Below, in pieces: positions 8,037 through 16,802 of a DNA stretch of 64,000 nucleotides. Within the stretch, counting starts at the first letter, position 1; the number at the start of each line of letters is the position of its first letter. The notes under the pieces were generated by a model. The model was not told the DNA's origin, ran no database searches, and saw only the letters and a list, made by a program, of their open reading frames with translations. A program made the translations under genes and the position numbers. Source of the DNA: Crossiella equi (GTDB lineage Bacteria > Actinomycetota > Actinomycetes > Mycobacteriales > Pseudonocardiaceae); NCBI RefSeq assembly GCF_017876755.1, contig NZ_JAGIOO010000001.1, positions 2,790,001-2,854,000 of the forward strand, given 5' to 3'.

Positions 8037-9224
8037 TCAGGACAGCACCTCGCCGACCGTGCCCGCGCCGACTGCCCGGCCGCCCTCGCGGATGGCGAAG
8101 CCCAGGCCGGTGGACAGCGCCATCGGCTTGCCCAGCCGCACGGTCAGCTCGACCGAGTCGCCCGGGCGCACCACCGCGCCCTCGGGCACCTCGATCACGC
8201 CCACCACGTCCGCCGTGCGGAAGTGGAACTGCGGGCGGTAGTTCGAGTGGAACGCCGTGCGGCGGCCACCCTCCTTCTCGGTGAGCACGTACACCAGCGC
8301 GCGGAACTCGGTGTGCGGACGCACCGCGCCGGGCAGCGCCAGCACCTGGCCGCGCTGCACCTGCTCCCGCTTGACCCCGCGCAGCAGCACCGCGGCGTTG
8401 TCCCCGGCCTGCGCACGGTCGAGGGACTTGCCGAAGGTCTCCAGCCCGGTGACCACGCTGGTCATCGTCTCGCCGAGTCCGACGACCTCCACCTGGTCCC
8501 CGAGCGCGATCGAGCCCTGCTCCACCGCGCCGGTCACCACGGTGCCGCGGCCGGTGATGGTCAGGACGTTCTCGATCGGCATCAGGAACGGCAGGTCCAG
8601 CCGGCGCACCGGCTCCGGCACGTGCTCGTCCACGGCCGCGAGCAGCCGGAGCACACTCTCGCTCCAGCGCGGGTCACCCTCCAGCGCGCGCAGCCCGGAC
8701 ACCGGGACCACCGGCACCTCCTCGCCCCGGAAACCGTGCTGGGACAACAGGTCCCGGATCTCCAGCTCGACCAGGTCCAGCAGCTCGGGGTCGGTCACCG
8801 TGTCGGCCTTGTTCAGCGCCACCACGAGGTCCTCGACACCGATGCCGCGCGCCATCACGATGTGCTCGCGGGTCTGCGGCATCGCGCCGTCCTCGGCGGA
8901 GACCACCAGGATCGCGCCGTCCAGCTGCGCCGCGCCCGTGATCATGTTCTTCACGTAGTCCGCGTGGCCCGGCATGTCCACGTGGGCGTAGTGGCGCGTC
9001 GGCGTCTCGTACTCCACGTGCGCGATGTTGATCGTGATGCCGCGCTCGACCTCCTCCGGCGCCTTGCCGATGCGGTCGAAGGCGACGAAGCCGGTGGTGG
9101 AGCCCTCCTGCTCGGCCAGCACCTTGGTGATCGCGGCGGTCAGGGTGGTCTTGCCGTGGTCGACGTGGCCCATGGTGCCGATGTTGAGGTGCGGCTTGGT
9201 GCGGACGTACTGCTGCTTGCTCAT
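8037..9224 (-). CDS. tuf: Divergent second-type elongation factor Tu
   Basis: 395-residue translational GTPase that delivers aminoacyl-tRNA to the ribosome. G motifs are intact: GHVDHGKT at 19-26, DMPGHAD at 83-89, NKAD at 138-141. The ATG at 9224 has GAGGAA upstream; the longer reading is rejected. It is unlike the standard actinobacterial EF-Tu, with many substitutions. Aligned by eye to E. coli numbering, positions linked to elfamycin resistance are altered: Q124 to Gly (127 here), Y160 to His (163), R230 to Ala (233), G275 to Ala (278) and R373 to Gly (375). It stands alone, not in a str operon with fusA, so it is probably a paralogue. Self-resistance or stress-time EF-Tu are both possible roles. 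Confidence 0.92.
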   Translation of the reverse strand: MSKQQYVRTKPHLNIGTMGHVDHGKTTLTAAITKVLAEQEGSTTGFVAFDRIGKAPEEVERGITINIAHVEYETPTRHYAHVDMPGHADYVKNMITGAAQLDGAILVVSAEDGAMPQTREHIVMARGIGVEDLVVALNKADTVTDPELLDLVELEIRDLLSQHGFRGEEVPVVPVSGLRALEGDPRWSESVLRLLAAVDEHVPEPVRRLDLPFLMPIENVLTITGRGTVVTGAVEQGSIALGDQVEVVGLGETMTSVVTGLETFGKSLDRAQAGDNAAVLLRGVKREQVQRGQVLALPGAVRPHTEFRALVYVLTEKEGGRRTAFHSNYRPQFHFRTADVVGVIEVPEGAVVRPGDSVELTVRLGKPMALSTGLGFAIREGGRAVGAGTVGEVLS

Positions 9225-9546
9225 GGCTGTTCCTCGGGTCGGGATGAGACCAGGCTCGAGCCTCACGCGAGGTGAGGGTCAAGCGAGAACCGACCGGCGG
9301 CCCCGGGGCGCGCGCACACGCGCGTCGAGAGGGGGCCGCCGGGGCGGGCCACCCTCCTCCTTCGGTTCTCCAACAGCGGGAGGAGGGTCAGCCTCGCGCG
9401 CCGGACAGCCGAGCTGAGACGGCCGACAGCGCGCCCGGCAGGCGGAGGCCTGCGGGCAGTGCGCTGTGGACGATCTCGAACATGCCGAGAAGGGTGACAC
9501 GACCACCCGGTCGTGTCACCTGGTTTTTCTTCTAGCGCAACGGAAC
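9225..9546. other. Non-coding leader/spacer between the sulfurtransferase gene and tuf
   Basis: No supported gene. It contains two hairpins that would lie in the tuf leader: GGCGGCCCC paired with GGGGCCGCC (9297-9340), and a 10-bp stem ACCCTCCTCC with GGAGGAGGGT around an 18-nt loop (9351-9388). A third hairpin at 9493-9520 is listed as a terminator. The promoter of tuf must lie here but I cannot place it. Confidence 0.55.
9493..9520. terminator. Perfect 12-bp hairpin with T-rich flank on the plus side
   Basis: GGTGACACGACC pairs with GGTCGTGTCACC around a 4-nt loop ACCC. It lies 27 nt past the stop of the minus-strand sulfurtransferase gene, so it probably ends that transcript. The T-rich tract (TGGTTTTTCTTCT) follows on the plus strand, which is the orientation of no known upstream gene; the hairpin could block antisense transcription of the sulfurtransferase. 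Confidence 0.72.
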
Positions 9547-10398
9547 TCAGCCGGGCTGCTCGCCGGTGGCCACCGGGCGCGCGGGATCGGCCGACCAGTT
9601 CGACCACGAGCCCGCGTACAGCGAGGCGGGGTTGTCCCGGTCGGTGATCCCGGCGACCTCCAGGGCCAGCACCACCGAGGAGGCGGTGACGCCGGACCCG
9701 CAGTAGGCCGCGACCGGCTCGCCCACCGTGACCCCGAGTCCGCGGAAGCGCGCCGCCAGCTCCTCCGCCGCGAGCCAGGTGCCGTCGGGGCCGACGTGCC
9801 CGGAGAACGGCGCGTTCACCGCACCCGGCACGTGCCCGGCAGCGGGGTCGACGGGCTCCACCTCGCCCCGGTAGCGCTCGGGCGCGCGGGCGTCCAGCAG
9901 CAGCGCCTCGCGGGCCCAGCGCGCGGCCTGGTCGGCGTCCAGCACCGGCAGGTGACCGGGCTCCACCACGATGTCCCCCGGTGGTGGCGCGGGCACCTCC
10001 GCCGTCACCGGCAGTCCCCCGGTGGTCCACGCCGCGTAACCTCCGTCCAACACCGCGACTTCGTCGTGCCCGGCCCAGCGCAGCAACCACCACAGCCGCG
10101 CGGCCACCGACCCGTCCCCGGCGTCGTAGGCCACCACCGGCGTCCCGGCCGACACCCCGGCCGCGCGGAGCACCGACTGGAGGTGGTCCGTGCCCGGCAG
10201 GGGATGACGGCCGAGGGGTCCCGGCGTTGCGGAGAGGTCGGCGTCCAGGTCGACGAACACCGCGCCCGGGATGTGGTCGCGGTCGTAGTCGTCCCTGGTC
10301 GGCGGGCCGGCGAGGCGCCAGCGCACGTCCAGGACCACGGGCGGGTGGCCGGTGCCGAGCAGCTCGGCCAGCGAGGCGGGGGTGATCAGTGGGTGCAC
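9547..10398 (-). CDS. sseA: Rhodanese-type sulfurtransferase (3-mercaptopyruvate/thiosulfate)
   Basis: 283-residue protein with two tandem rhodanese domains: an inactive N-terminal half (DGSVAARLWWLLRWAGHDEVAVLDGG) and a catalytic C-terminal half. The catalytic cysteine near residue 231 sits in CGSGVTAS; CGSGVT is the loop typical of 3-mercaptopyruvate sulfurtransferases, whereas thiosulfate enzymes usually have CRKGVT. It transfers sulfane sulfur to thiol acceptors or cyanide in the cytoplasm. Start chosen at GTG 10398 where homology begins; the longer ATG reading adds an arginine-rich tail. It is divergent from ideR with about 100 bp between them. Confidence 0.87.
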   Translation of the reverse strand: MHPLITPASLAELLGTGHPPVVLDVRWRLAGPPTRDDYDRDHIPGAVFVDLDADLSATPGPLGRHPLPGTDHLQSVLRAAGVSAGTPVVAYDAGDGSVAARLWWLLRWAGHDEVAVLDGGYAAWTTGGLPVTAEVPAPPPGDIVVEPGHLPVLDADQAARWAREALLLDARAPERYRGEVEPVDPAAGHVPGAVNAPFSGHVGPDGTWLAAEELAARFRGLGVTVGEPVAAYCGSGVTASSVVLALEVAGITDRDNPASLYAGSWSNWSADPARPVATGEQPG

Positions 10399-10497
10399 CC
10401 GCCCATACTGCCCCGCCGCCCTACCCCTGACACCAGGGTGAACGCCATGGATGTCAGCCGGTAGGACTAACATTGCTCACGACGAAGGGGAACGCGC

Positions 10498-11190
10498 GTG
10501 AACGACCTCATCGACACCACCGAGATGTACCTCCGCACGATCTACGAGCTCGAGGAAGAGGGCGTGGTGCCGCTGCGCGCCCGCATCGCCGAGCGACTGG
10601 AGCAGAGCGGGCCGACGGTCAGTCAGACCGTCGCGCGCATGGAGCGCGACGGGCTGCTCGTGGTCGCCGACGACAGGCACCTCGAGCTGACGGACGCCGG
10701 CCGCAGCAGGGCGATCGCCGTGATGCGCAAGCACCGGCTCGCCGAGCGCCTCCTGGTCGACGTGATCGGCCTGGAGTGGGAGCACGTGCACAGCGAGGCG
10801 TGCCGCTGGGAACACGTCATGAGCGAGGCGGTCGAGCGCAAGCTCGTCAAGCTCCTCAACCACCCGACCACCTCGCCCTACGGCAACCCGATCCCGGGCC
10901 TGGACCGCCTGGGTGTGGGCGAACCGGCGCCCCCGGCCGAGCCGGACCTGCGTCGGCTCACCGACATCGCCCGGGGCGGCGGCGGCGCGGTCGAGGTGTG
11001 CCGCATCGCCGAGCACGTCCAGTCCGACCCGGACCTCATGAACGAGCTCAAGGCGGCCGGGATCACCCCCGGCGGCACGGTGCAGGTCCACCAGTCGGGC
11101 GCGAGCCAGCCGGTCCGCGTCTCCGGCGACACGGCCTCCGCCGAGCTCACCTACGACATCGCCCACGCGGTGCTCGTCCGCTCCCGCTGA
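10498..11190 (+). CDS. ideR: Iron-dependent repressor IdeR/DtxR family
   Basis: 230-residue Fe(II)-activated repressor. The N-terminal winged helix (residues about 5-60), dimerisation/metal domain and C-terminal SH3-like domain (about 150-230) are all present. Metal ligands match DtxR numbering exactly: M10, C102, E105 and H106 for the primary site, H79, E83 and H98 for the ancillary site. It represses iron uptake and siderophore genes when iron is replete. GTG start. A partial dyad resembling half an iron box lies upstream (GTAGGACTAACA, about 10461-10472) but is too weak to call autoregulation. It stands alone, ending at a good hairpin. Confidence 0.95.
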   Translation: MNDLIDTTEMYLRTIYELEEEGVVPLRARIAERLEQSGPTVSQTVARMERDGLLVVADDRHLELTDAGRSRAIAVMRKHRLAERLLVDVIGLEWEHVHSEACRWEHVMSEAVERKLVKLLNHPTTSPYGNPIPGLDRLGVGEPAPPAEPDLRRLTDIARGGGGAVEVCRIAEHVQSDPDLMNELKAAGITPGGTVQVHQSGASQPVRVSGDTASAELTYDIAHAVLVRSR

Positions 11191-11198
11191 ACCCGCCC

Positions 11199-11224
11199 GA
11201 CCCGCTGGCCACCAGCAGCGGGTC
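11199..11224 (+). terminator. Hairpin after ideR
   Basis: GACCCGCTG pairs with CAGCGGGTC over an 8-nt loop, 9 nt after the ideR stop. Flanking CCGCCCG/CGGGCGG extend the stem with a small bulge. No T-run. Confidence 0.65.
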
Positions 11225-11644
11225 CGGGCGGTGCCCGGGTTCCCCGGCGCCGTCCCGGCGGCGACCGCCCGGAGTGTCCCAGCGGACCTCCGCGAAGCCG
11301 CCACATGGCCGCCCGCCCGAGGCGTGCCCGAACGCCTCCGCCGGAGCGTCCTGGCCCGTCACTGTCCAGGACGCCCCTGGCCTGAGGACACCTCGGCGGA
11401 GCTCGGACTGGGCCACCGTGGCCACCCGCACGCCTCACCATGGCCGACGCTCCAAGTCACGACAACCAGCGGTCCGGGTCGTCGCGGCCGGCCGCACGGC
11501 GGCACGCGGAGCGGTCCGGGTGAACGCGACCAGCTCCTATTGGCCCAACCGTGTATCCCCCGGTGCCCCAGTGTGCCGACCCGCGAGCCCGCCGCGCGTG
11601 TACGCTCCACGCCGCAGCCCGTCCCCCACCTCTCTGGAGTACGT
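11225..11644. other. Intergenic region before galK
   Basis: About 420 bp without a supported gene; open frames here are uninterrupted only because of base composition and resemble no family. A small inverted repeat GTCCTGG/CCAGGAC (11348-11372) is present. The galK promoter presumably lies in the somewhat AT-richer 11530-11640 stretch. Confidence 0.45.
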
Positions 11645-12826
11645 GTGAACCAGGCCCATCGGGCGGCGGAGCAGTTCCGCACGCGTCTCGGTGAACCCTC
11701 CGGCGTGTGGTCGGCCCCCGGCCGGGTGAACCTCATCGGTGAGCACACCGACTACAACGACGGCTTCGTGCTCCCCTTCGCCATCCCACACCGCATCGCC
11801 GTGGCCGGTCGCGTCCGCGAGGACGGCCTGCTCTCCGTGGCCACCGTCGGCGACGACGGCAAGGTGAGCCAGGCCGACCCGGTCCCGGTCGCGGACCTGA
11901 CCCCCGGCAAGCTCAAGGGCTGGGCGGCCTACCCCAGCGGTGTGGCCTGGTCGCTGCGCGAGCAGGGCATCCCGGTTCCCGGCGCGGACCTGGTGATCGC
12001 GGGCGACGTCCCGGCGGGCGCGGGCCTGTCCTCCTCCCACGCGCTGGAGTGCGCCACCGCCCTGGCCCTGCTGGGCCTGTCCGGCCACCCGGCCGAGTCC
12101 GCCGACGGCCTGGCCCCGGACCTGCCCACCCTGGCGCGCTGGATCCAGCGCGCGGAGAACGACTTCGTCGGTGCCCCCACCGGCCTGTTGGACCAGACCG
12201 CGAGCCTGCGCTGTGTCGAGGGCCACGCGCTGTTCCTGGACGTCCGCTCGGGCGAGGCCGAGCAGGTCCCCTTCGACGCGGCGGCCAGCGACCTGGAGAT
12301 CCTGGTCATCGACACCCGCGCCAGCCACTCGCACACCGACGGCGGCTACGCGGCCCGCCGCGCGGGCTGCGAGGAAGCGGCCCGCCTGCTGGGCGTCCCG
12401 GCCCTGCGTGACATCACCCTGGACACGCTGGCCGAGTCCGAGGCGGCGCTGCCGGAGCACCTCCGCCCCCTGGTCCGCCACATCGTGACCGAGAACGCCC
12501 GCGTCCTGGAGTCGGTCGAACACCTCCGGGCGGGCGAGCTGCGGAACCTGGGCCCGATCCTCACCGCCAGCCACGCGAGCATGCGCGACGACTACCGCAT
12601 CTCCTGCCTGGAGCTCGACGTGGCGGTCGACGCCGCCCTGGCCGCGGGCGCCCTGGGCGCGCGCATGACCGGTGGCGGTTTCGGCGGCTCGGCGATCGCC
12701 CTGGTCCCGAAGTCCCTCTCCCCGCAGGTGCGCACCGGCGTCACCCAGGCGTTCGCGGCGAAGGGCCTCACCGCCCCCCGCCTGTTCACCGGCATCCCGG
12801 CGGCGGGCGCGGGCCGCGACAAGTAG
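11645..12826 (+). CDS. galK: Galactokinase
   Basis: 393-residue GHMP kinase that phosphorylates galactose at C1 (Leloir pathway). The galactokinase signature GRVNLIGEHTDYND lies at 26-39, the ATP loop PAGAGLSSS at about 122-130, and the third GHMP motif MTGGGFGGSAIAL near residue 340. The GTG start at 11645 has GGAG five nt upstream; open frame continues further 5' but homology starts here. galE follows 181 bp downstream on the same strand, so the two Leloir genes are neighbours; galT is not in this stretch. Confidence 0.96.
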   Translation: MNQAHRAAEQFRTRLGEPSGVWSAPGRVNLIGEHTDYNDGFVLPFAIPHRIAVAGRVREDGLLSVATVGDDGKVSQADPVPVADLTPGKLKGWAAYPSGVAWSLREQGIPVPGADLVIAGDVPAGAGLSSSHALECATALALLGLSGHPAESADGLAPDLPTLARWIQRAENDFVGAPTGLLDQTASLRCVEGHALFLDVRSGEAEQVPFDAAASDLEILVIDTRASHSHTDGGYAARRAGCEEAARLLGVPALRDITLDTLAESEAALPEHLRPLVRHIVTENARVLESVEHLRAGELRNLGPILTASHASMRDDYRISCLELDVAVDAALAAGALGARMTGGGFGGSAIALVPKSLSPQVRTGVTQAFAAKGLTAPRLFTGIPAAGAGRDK

Positions 12827-13007
12827 CAGTACCGGTGGGGCGCCCGACCGTGGCGGCGCCCCGCCGACCCGCACCACGACCGAACCTTCCGCCCGCCCGT
12901 CCCCGTGAGCTGCCTCACCGGGCCGGGCGCGGGCGCCGCCACCGGCCCCGCTAGGTTTTCCCCAGGGCCTTCCCGGCCCGGAACACGCCACAGGAAGGTT
13001 GGACGCA

Positions 13008-13976
13008 GTGAGGCTTCTCGTCACGGGCGGCGCCGGATACGTGGGCAGCGTCTGCGCTGCCCGGTTGGTGGAGTCCGGACATGAGGTGACCGTGGTGGAC
13101 GACCTGTCCACCGGCCACGCCGACGCGGTGCCCTCGGGCGCCCGCTTCGTGCAGGGCGACATCGGCGAGGTCGCGGGCACGCTGCTCGCCGAGGGCTTCG
13201 ACGGCGTACTGCACTTCGCGGCGAAGTCCCTGGTGGGCGAGTCGATGGTGGACCCGGCCAAGTACTGGCAGGGCAACGTCGTCACCTCGCTGAAGCTCCT
13301 CGACGCGATCAAGGAACACGGCACCCCGCGCCTGGTCTTCTCCTCCACCGCCGCCACCTACGGCGAGCCGAAGGAGGTCCCGATCCAGGAGACCGCCCCG
13401 ACCAGCCCCACCAACACCTACGGCGCGAGCAAGCTGGCCATCGACCACGCGATGACCTCCTACGCCGCCGCCCACGGCCTGGCCGCGGTCAGCCTCCGCT
13501 ACTTCAACGTCGCGGGCGCCTACGGCCAGTACGGCGAGCGCCACGCCACCGAGACCCACCTCATCCCGCTCGTGCTCCAGGTCGCCCTGGGCCAGCGCGC
13601 GGAGATCCAGGTCTTCGGCGAGGACTGGCCGACCGAGGACGGCACCTGCGTCCGCGACTACATCCACGTGGTCGACCTGGCCGACGCCCACCTCCTGGCC
13701 CTGGAGCACGCCGTCTCCGGCGAGCACCGCATCTACAACCTGGGCAACGGCACCGGCTTCTCGGTCAAGCAGGTGATCGAGACCTGCCGCCAGGTCACCG
13801 GCCACCCGATCCCCGCCAAGGTCTCCCCGCGCCGCGCGGGCGACCCGGCGGTGCTGATCGCGGCCAGCGACCGGGCCCGCGAGGACCTGGGCTGGAAGCC
13901 GCAGCGCGCCGACCTGGCGGGCATCGTCACCGACGCCTGGAACTTCACCCAGGCCCGCACCACCGGGTCGAACTGA
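13008..13976 (+). CDS. galE: UDP-glucose 4-epimerase
   Basis: 322-residue extended short-chain dehydrogenase. The NAD-binding glycine motif TGGAGYVGS is at the N terminus, with the catalytic FSSTAATYG serine and the YGASK Tyr/Lys pair in mid-protein, plus RYFNVAGA. It interconverts UDP-galactose and UDP-glucose. Start set at GTG 13008, 9 nt after AGGAAGG; the in-frame TTG at 12999 abuts the ribosome site and is unlikely. The flavoprotein gene begins 3 nt after the stop and is probably translationally coupled. Confidence 0.93.
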   Translation: MRLLVTGGAGYVGSVCAARLVESGHEVTVVDDLSTGHADAVPSGARFVQGDIGEVAGTLLAEGFDGVLHFAAKSLVGESMVDPAKYWQGNVVTSLKLLDAIKEHGTPRLVFSSTAATYGEPKEVPIQETAPTSPTNTYGASKLAIDHAMTSYAAAHGLAAVSLRYFNVAGAYGQYGERHATETHLIPLVLQVALGQRAEIQVFGEDWPTEDGTCVRDYIHVVDLADAHLLALEHAVSGEHRIYNLGNGTGFSVKQVIETCRQVTGHPIPAKVSPRRAGDPAVLIAASDRAREDLGWKPQRADLAGIVTDAWNFTQARTTGSN

Positions 13977-13979
13977 CCC

Positions 13980-14510
13980 ATGCCGGAAGCTCCCTCCGCC
14001 CCGGTGGTCGGCCTTGTCGCCGCCGGGGCGGCCGGGGTGGAGACCCTGCTCGAAGGCTTCGTCCGTCCCGCCACCGAACGCGGCTGGCGCGTGGCCATCA
14101 CGCTCACCCCCACGGCGGCGCGCTGGCTGCGGGCGGCCGACCTGGTCGCCCCGCTCACCGAGCTGACCGGCATCCCGGTCCGCTGGGACGCCCGCCTGCC
14201 CACCGAGCCCAAGCCCCACCCACCGGTGGACTGCTACGCCGCGGCCCCGGCCACGGCGAACACGATCGCCAAGCTCGCCCTGGGCCTCTCGGACAACCAG
14301 GCCCTGACCCACCTGTGCGAGGCCGTGGGCATGCCCAGCACGGGCGTGGTCCTGCTCCCCCGCGCCTCCCTGGACTCCACGCGCCACCCGGCCTGGCCGG
14401 GCCACCTGGACCGCCTCCGCGACGCGGGCGTGCGGGTCCTGCCCGTGGCCAGTGGCGCCAGACTGCCCTGGGACCAGGTCCTGGCCGCGGTCGCCGACGA
14501 GCTGAGCTGA
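13980..14510 (+). CDS. Flavoprotein of the HFCD/phosphopantothenoylcysteine decarboxylase-like family
   Basis: 176 residues with the flavoprotein fold. An N-terminal strand-loop (VVGLVAAGAAGVETLLEGF), the CYAAAPATANTIAKLALGLSDN segment (the conserved PxTxNTIAKxAxGxxDN flavin/active-site motif) and a later MPSTGVVLLP strand are visible. Proteins of this fold bind FMN and decarboxylate cysteine adducts or similar acids. This is a single-domain form without the CoaB synthetase half, so it is not a complete CoaBC. The start lies 3 nt after galE, implying coupled expression, with no evident link to galactose metabolism. Substrate unknown. Confidence 0.75.
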   Translation: MPEAPSAPVVGLVAAGAAGVETLLEGFVRPATERGWRVAITLTPTAARWLRAADLVAPLTELTGIPVRWDARLPTEPKPHPPVDCYAAAPATANTIAKLALGLSDNQALTHLCEAVGMPSTGVVLLPRASLDSTRHPAWPGHLDRLRDAGVRVLPVASGARLPWDQVLAAVADELS

Positions 14511-15560
14511 CCGCCGGAGCACGGCGTCGCCGCTCGGGTCCGTCTCGGAAGCAGCGAGCCGACCAGCGGCGACACACTCCCGCTCGACCCCGGTCCACCG
14601 CGACCTGTGCCCTGGCTGAACGACGCGAGTGACCGCACGCGGTCCGACGCGGACGACGAGCTCGGCTGAGGACCCACGGTTCGCTCGGCATGGAGCTCAG
14701 CGCCAACGAGACAGCCGTGGTCATCGGCAGGGCGCCGGTTCAGGACCGGCGTTGACCGGCCGAACGTGGTTCTTGTGCCCACACTGGTCCACGGGCGCGA
14801 CCCCGGGGCACCGTCGGCAGGGGCGGCCCACGCGGGCGTGGCTCGGGCGGGTGGGCTGGGCTGAGGTCGCCCTCGCCCCAGCCCACCCGCTGACAGGGGT
14901 GGGCCACGGGGACCCACGGGCCCCGGGCACCGCCGTCGGCGGCGTCGAGAGGTGCTGTCCAGTGACCGCCCCACCTCCTCCGTCCACCGGACACGACCCG
15001 GTGCTCCTGAGCAGCGACCGGTTCGGCCGGGGAACGGGGAGGTTGGAGCTGTCCGCGACTGGCTCAGGCAATCGCCTGGATGACGCCGTGTCGGGCGGTA
15101 CCCCGTCGAGGTGGAGCCGTCCGGGCGCACCGGCGGGACGTGCCGGGCGGTGTTGCGCCCGGTGGACTCCGGTTCGACGACACCTCGCCGGGCCGCCCGG
15201 GCCGGTAGCTGTGCACCGGTACCGGACCTGACTGGCTCGGCTCAGCGGGGTGTGGATCCTCGTGCGACTAACGGAACCATTCGTCTAGTCGCTCCTCTCT
15301 TCCATCCACAGTGGACGGAGTCGGGGGCGGTGGGCCCACGGCTGTCGAACAGGCTGCCCGGTCCGGACTGCGGACCTGTTCCCGGGGACAGCACGGGAAC
15401 GACTGCTCGACGGCGACGCGGGAGCGGGGAGGCCGGGGTGCCGCACCACCGGCCAGGAGGTGCGGGGCTGGAGCACCACCCGGTGGCGGCGTCGGATGAG
15501 CGGCGGATGCTGGGGCATGGGCGGTGGGGTCGTGGGCGGTGGCGGGGCCACCGGCGGTGG
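14511..15560. other. 1.05-kb region without a recognisable gene
   Basis: Open frames occur on both strands but none has family motifs, convincing ribosome sites or normal composition. Landmarks are a 14-bp stem hairpin at 14847-14890 (GCGGGTGGGCTGGG with its complement) and an inverted repeat GCGACTA/TAGTCGC at 15264-15292 in an AT-richer patch, followed by TCCACAGTGGA at 15305-15315. It may be a decayed gene remnant; nothing in it supports a specific origin. Confidence 0.5.
14847..14890. repeat. 14-bp inverted repeat / hairpin
   Basis: GCGGGTGGGCTGGG (14847-14860) is exactly complementary to 14877-14890 with a 16-nt loop. It is 340 bp past the flavoprotein gene and could be a late terminator or a remnant; no T-run. 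Confidence 0.6.
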
Positions 15561-16661
15561 TCAGTCGCGTTGCGGCTGGACTTGGGGGACGAGGAAGTCG
15601 GGGGCGCCGTTGTACGAGCGGTTCACCGCGGCCACGACATCGCCCGGCGGGAGACCGACCGCGATGGCGCGGGCCAGCAGGTTGGCCAGGGTGTGGCTGG
15701 GCTGCGCCTTGAGGGCGATGTCCACCGCGAGGTTGGCGAGCACCCCGTCACCCCGCCGGTAGGCGGAAAAGGCCAGCAGGCACGCGGGTTCGGCGCGTTC
15801 CGGGGCGGGCGTGCCCTTGGTGAGCTCGAGCCACAGCTGTTCGTAGGCGACCGAGGCGCCGCGCATGCTCATGGCCAGGGCCACGTCGCGGACCCGGTAG
15901 TCGCACAAGAGGTAGGCCAGGCGCACCACCAGCTCGTCGGTGACGCGGAAGGAACCGTCGTCGATGTTCTTCACCTCGGCCCGCAGCGCGCGGATGCGTG
16001 CCGCGGGGGTCTGGATCGGGAAGACGTGTGGGTTCTCGTTGAGGAAGTCGAGGCTCTTGTTTCGGCGCGCCAGGGCCTTCTCGTCGGCGCACTCCAGGCT
16101 CTTCGCCAGGTCCTCGCGGGAGGCGTAGGTGACCCCGCCGTTGGCCACGGTGGCGACGGCGAGCAGCGTGTGGTCCGGGTTGGGCACCGTCCCGCGCCTG
16201 TCCGGGTTGACGTACTCCTGCCAGGTCCCCTGGTAGCGCGTGTGCGAGGCCCAGAGCGACTCCAGGACGCGCACGCCACGCCGTTCCAGTGCCCGTGCGA
16301 AGGCGAGGACCAGGCGCCTGCGCGGCGGCCGGTCGAGCAGCGGGACCACCTTGCCGTCCTCGCCCGTCGGCGTCTTCCGCCCGCCGACGAGGCAGAGCTG
16401 GACGGCGGGCGCCTCCTGGCTGGTGACGTTGTCGCACAACGCCGAGATGAACTGCTCCTCCGCCTCCTGCGGCGGCAGCTGCGCGCGCAGGACGCACTTG
16501 ATCCTCGGGTTCTCGCCGTCGTCGTAGTACAGGACGACGAGGGAGTCCTTCGGGTGGAAGCCGAGCAGGTGCGGCAGGGCGGCGATGACGTCGCCCTGGT
16601 CGCGCAGGCGGATGGGTTTCGGGTCGGTGGGATGCCGGGGTGCGGCGGTTGCTGCGGTCAT
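15561..16661 (-). CDS. DUF4192 domain protein
   Basis: 366-residue protein of the actinobacterial DUF4192 family, recognised by its N-terminal IRLRDQGDVIAALPHLLGF signature followed by a DSLVVLYY strand. No signal peptide or membrane segment. The C-terminal part is helical (RRGDGVLANLAVDIALKAQPSHTLANLLARAI), resembling tetratricopeptide-like packing. Function is unknown in the family. The ATG start at 16661 opens about 140 bp from the end of the next minus-strand gene, so it is probably its own unit. Confidence 0.85.
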   Translation of the reverse strand: MTAATAAPRHPTDPKPIRLRDQGDVIAALPHLLGFHPKDSLVVLYYDDGENPRIKCVLRAQLPPQEAEEQFISALCDNVTSQEAPAVQLCLVGGRKTPTGEDGKVVPLLDRPPRRRLVLAFARALERRGVRVLESLWASHTRYQGTWQEYVNPDRRGTVPNPDHTLLAVATVANGGVTYASREDLAKSLECADEKALARRNKSLDFLNENPHVFPIQTPAARIRALRAEVKNIDDGSFRVTDELVVRLAYLLCDYRVRDVALAMSMRGASVAYEQLWLELTKGTPAPERAEPACLLAFSAYRRGDGVLANLAVDIALKAQPSHTLANLLARAIAVGLPPGDVVAAVNRSYNGAPDFLVPQVQPQRD

Positions 16662-16802
16662 GGGGTGAGCGTCCCGGGGAGGGGCGGGTGGGGGCCAGGT
16701 GGCGGCGGAGGGGCTGTGGAGGGCGAGGCGGATGTGGACAGGTCGAGATCTTGGAGGGCGGATTCCCGGGTTGTGTCAGGGTGGTGGTGTAAAGGGGCGC
16801 GC

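Noticed and set aside
8028-9275. 415-codon plus-strand frame opposite tuf
   Set aside because: Antisense shadow of EF-Tu.
10458-10475. Possible iron box before ideR (GTAGGACTAACA)
   Set aside because: Only one half resembles the DtxR/IdeR consensus; too few matches to claim autoregulation.
14691-14756. Small open frame of 21 codons and a TTC-containing stem that recalls a tRNA T-arm
   Set aside because: No ribosome site for the frame, and no acceptor, D or anticodon stem for a tRNA.
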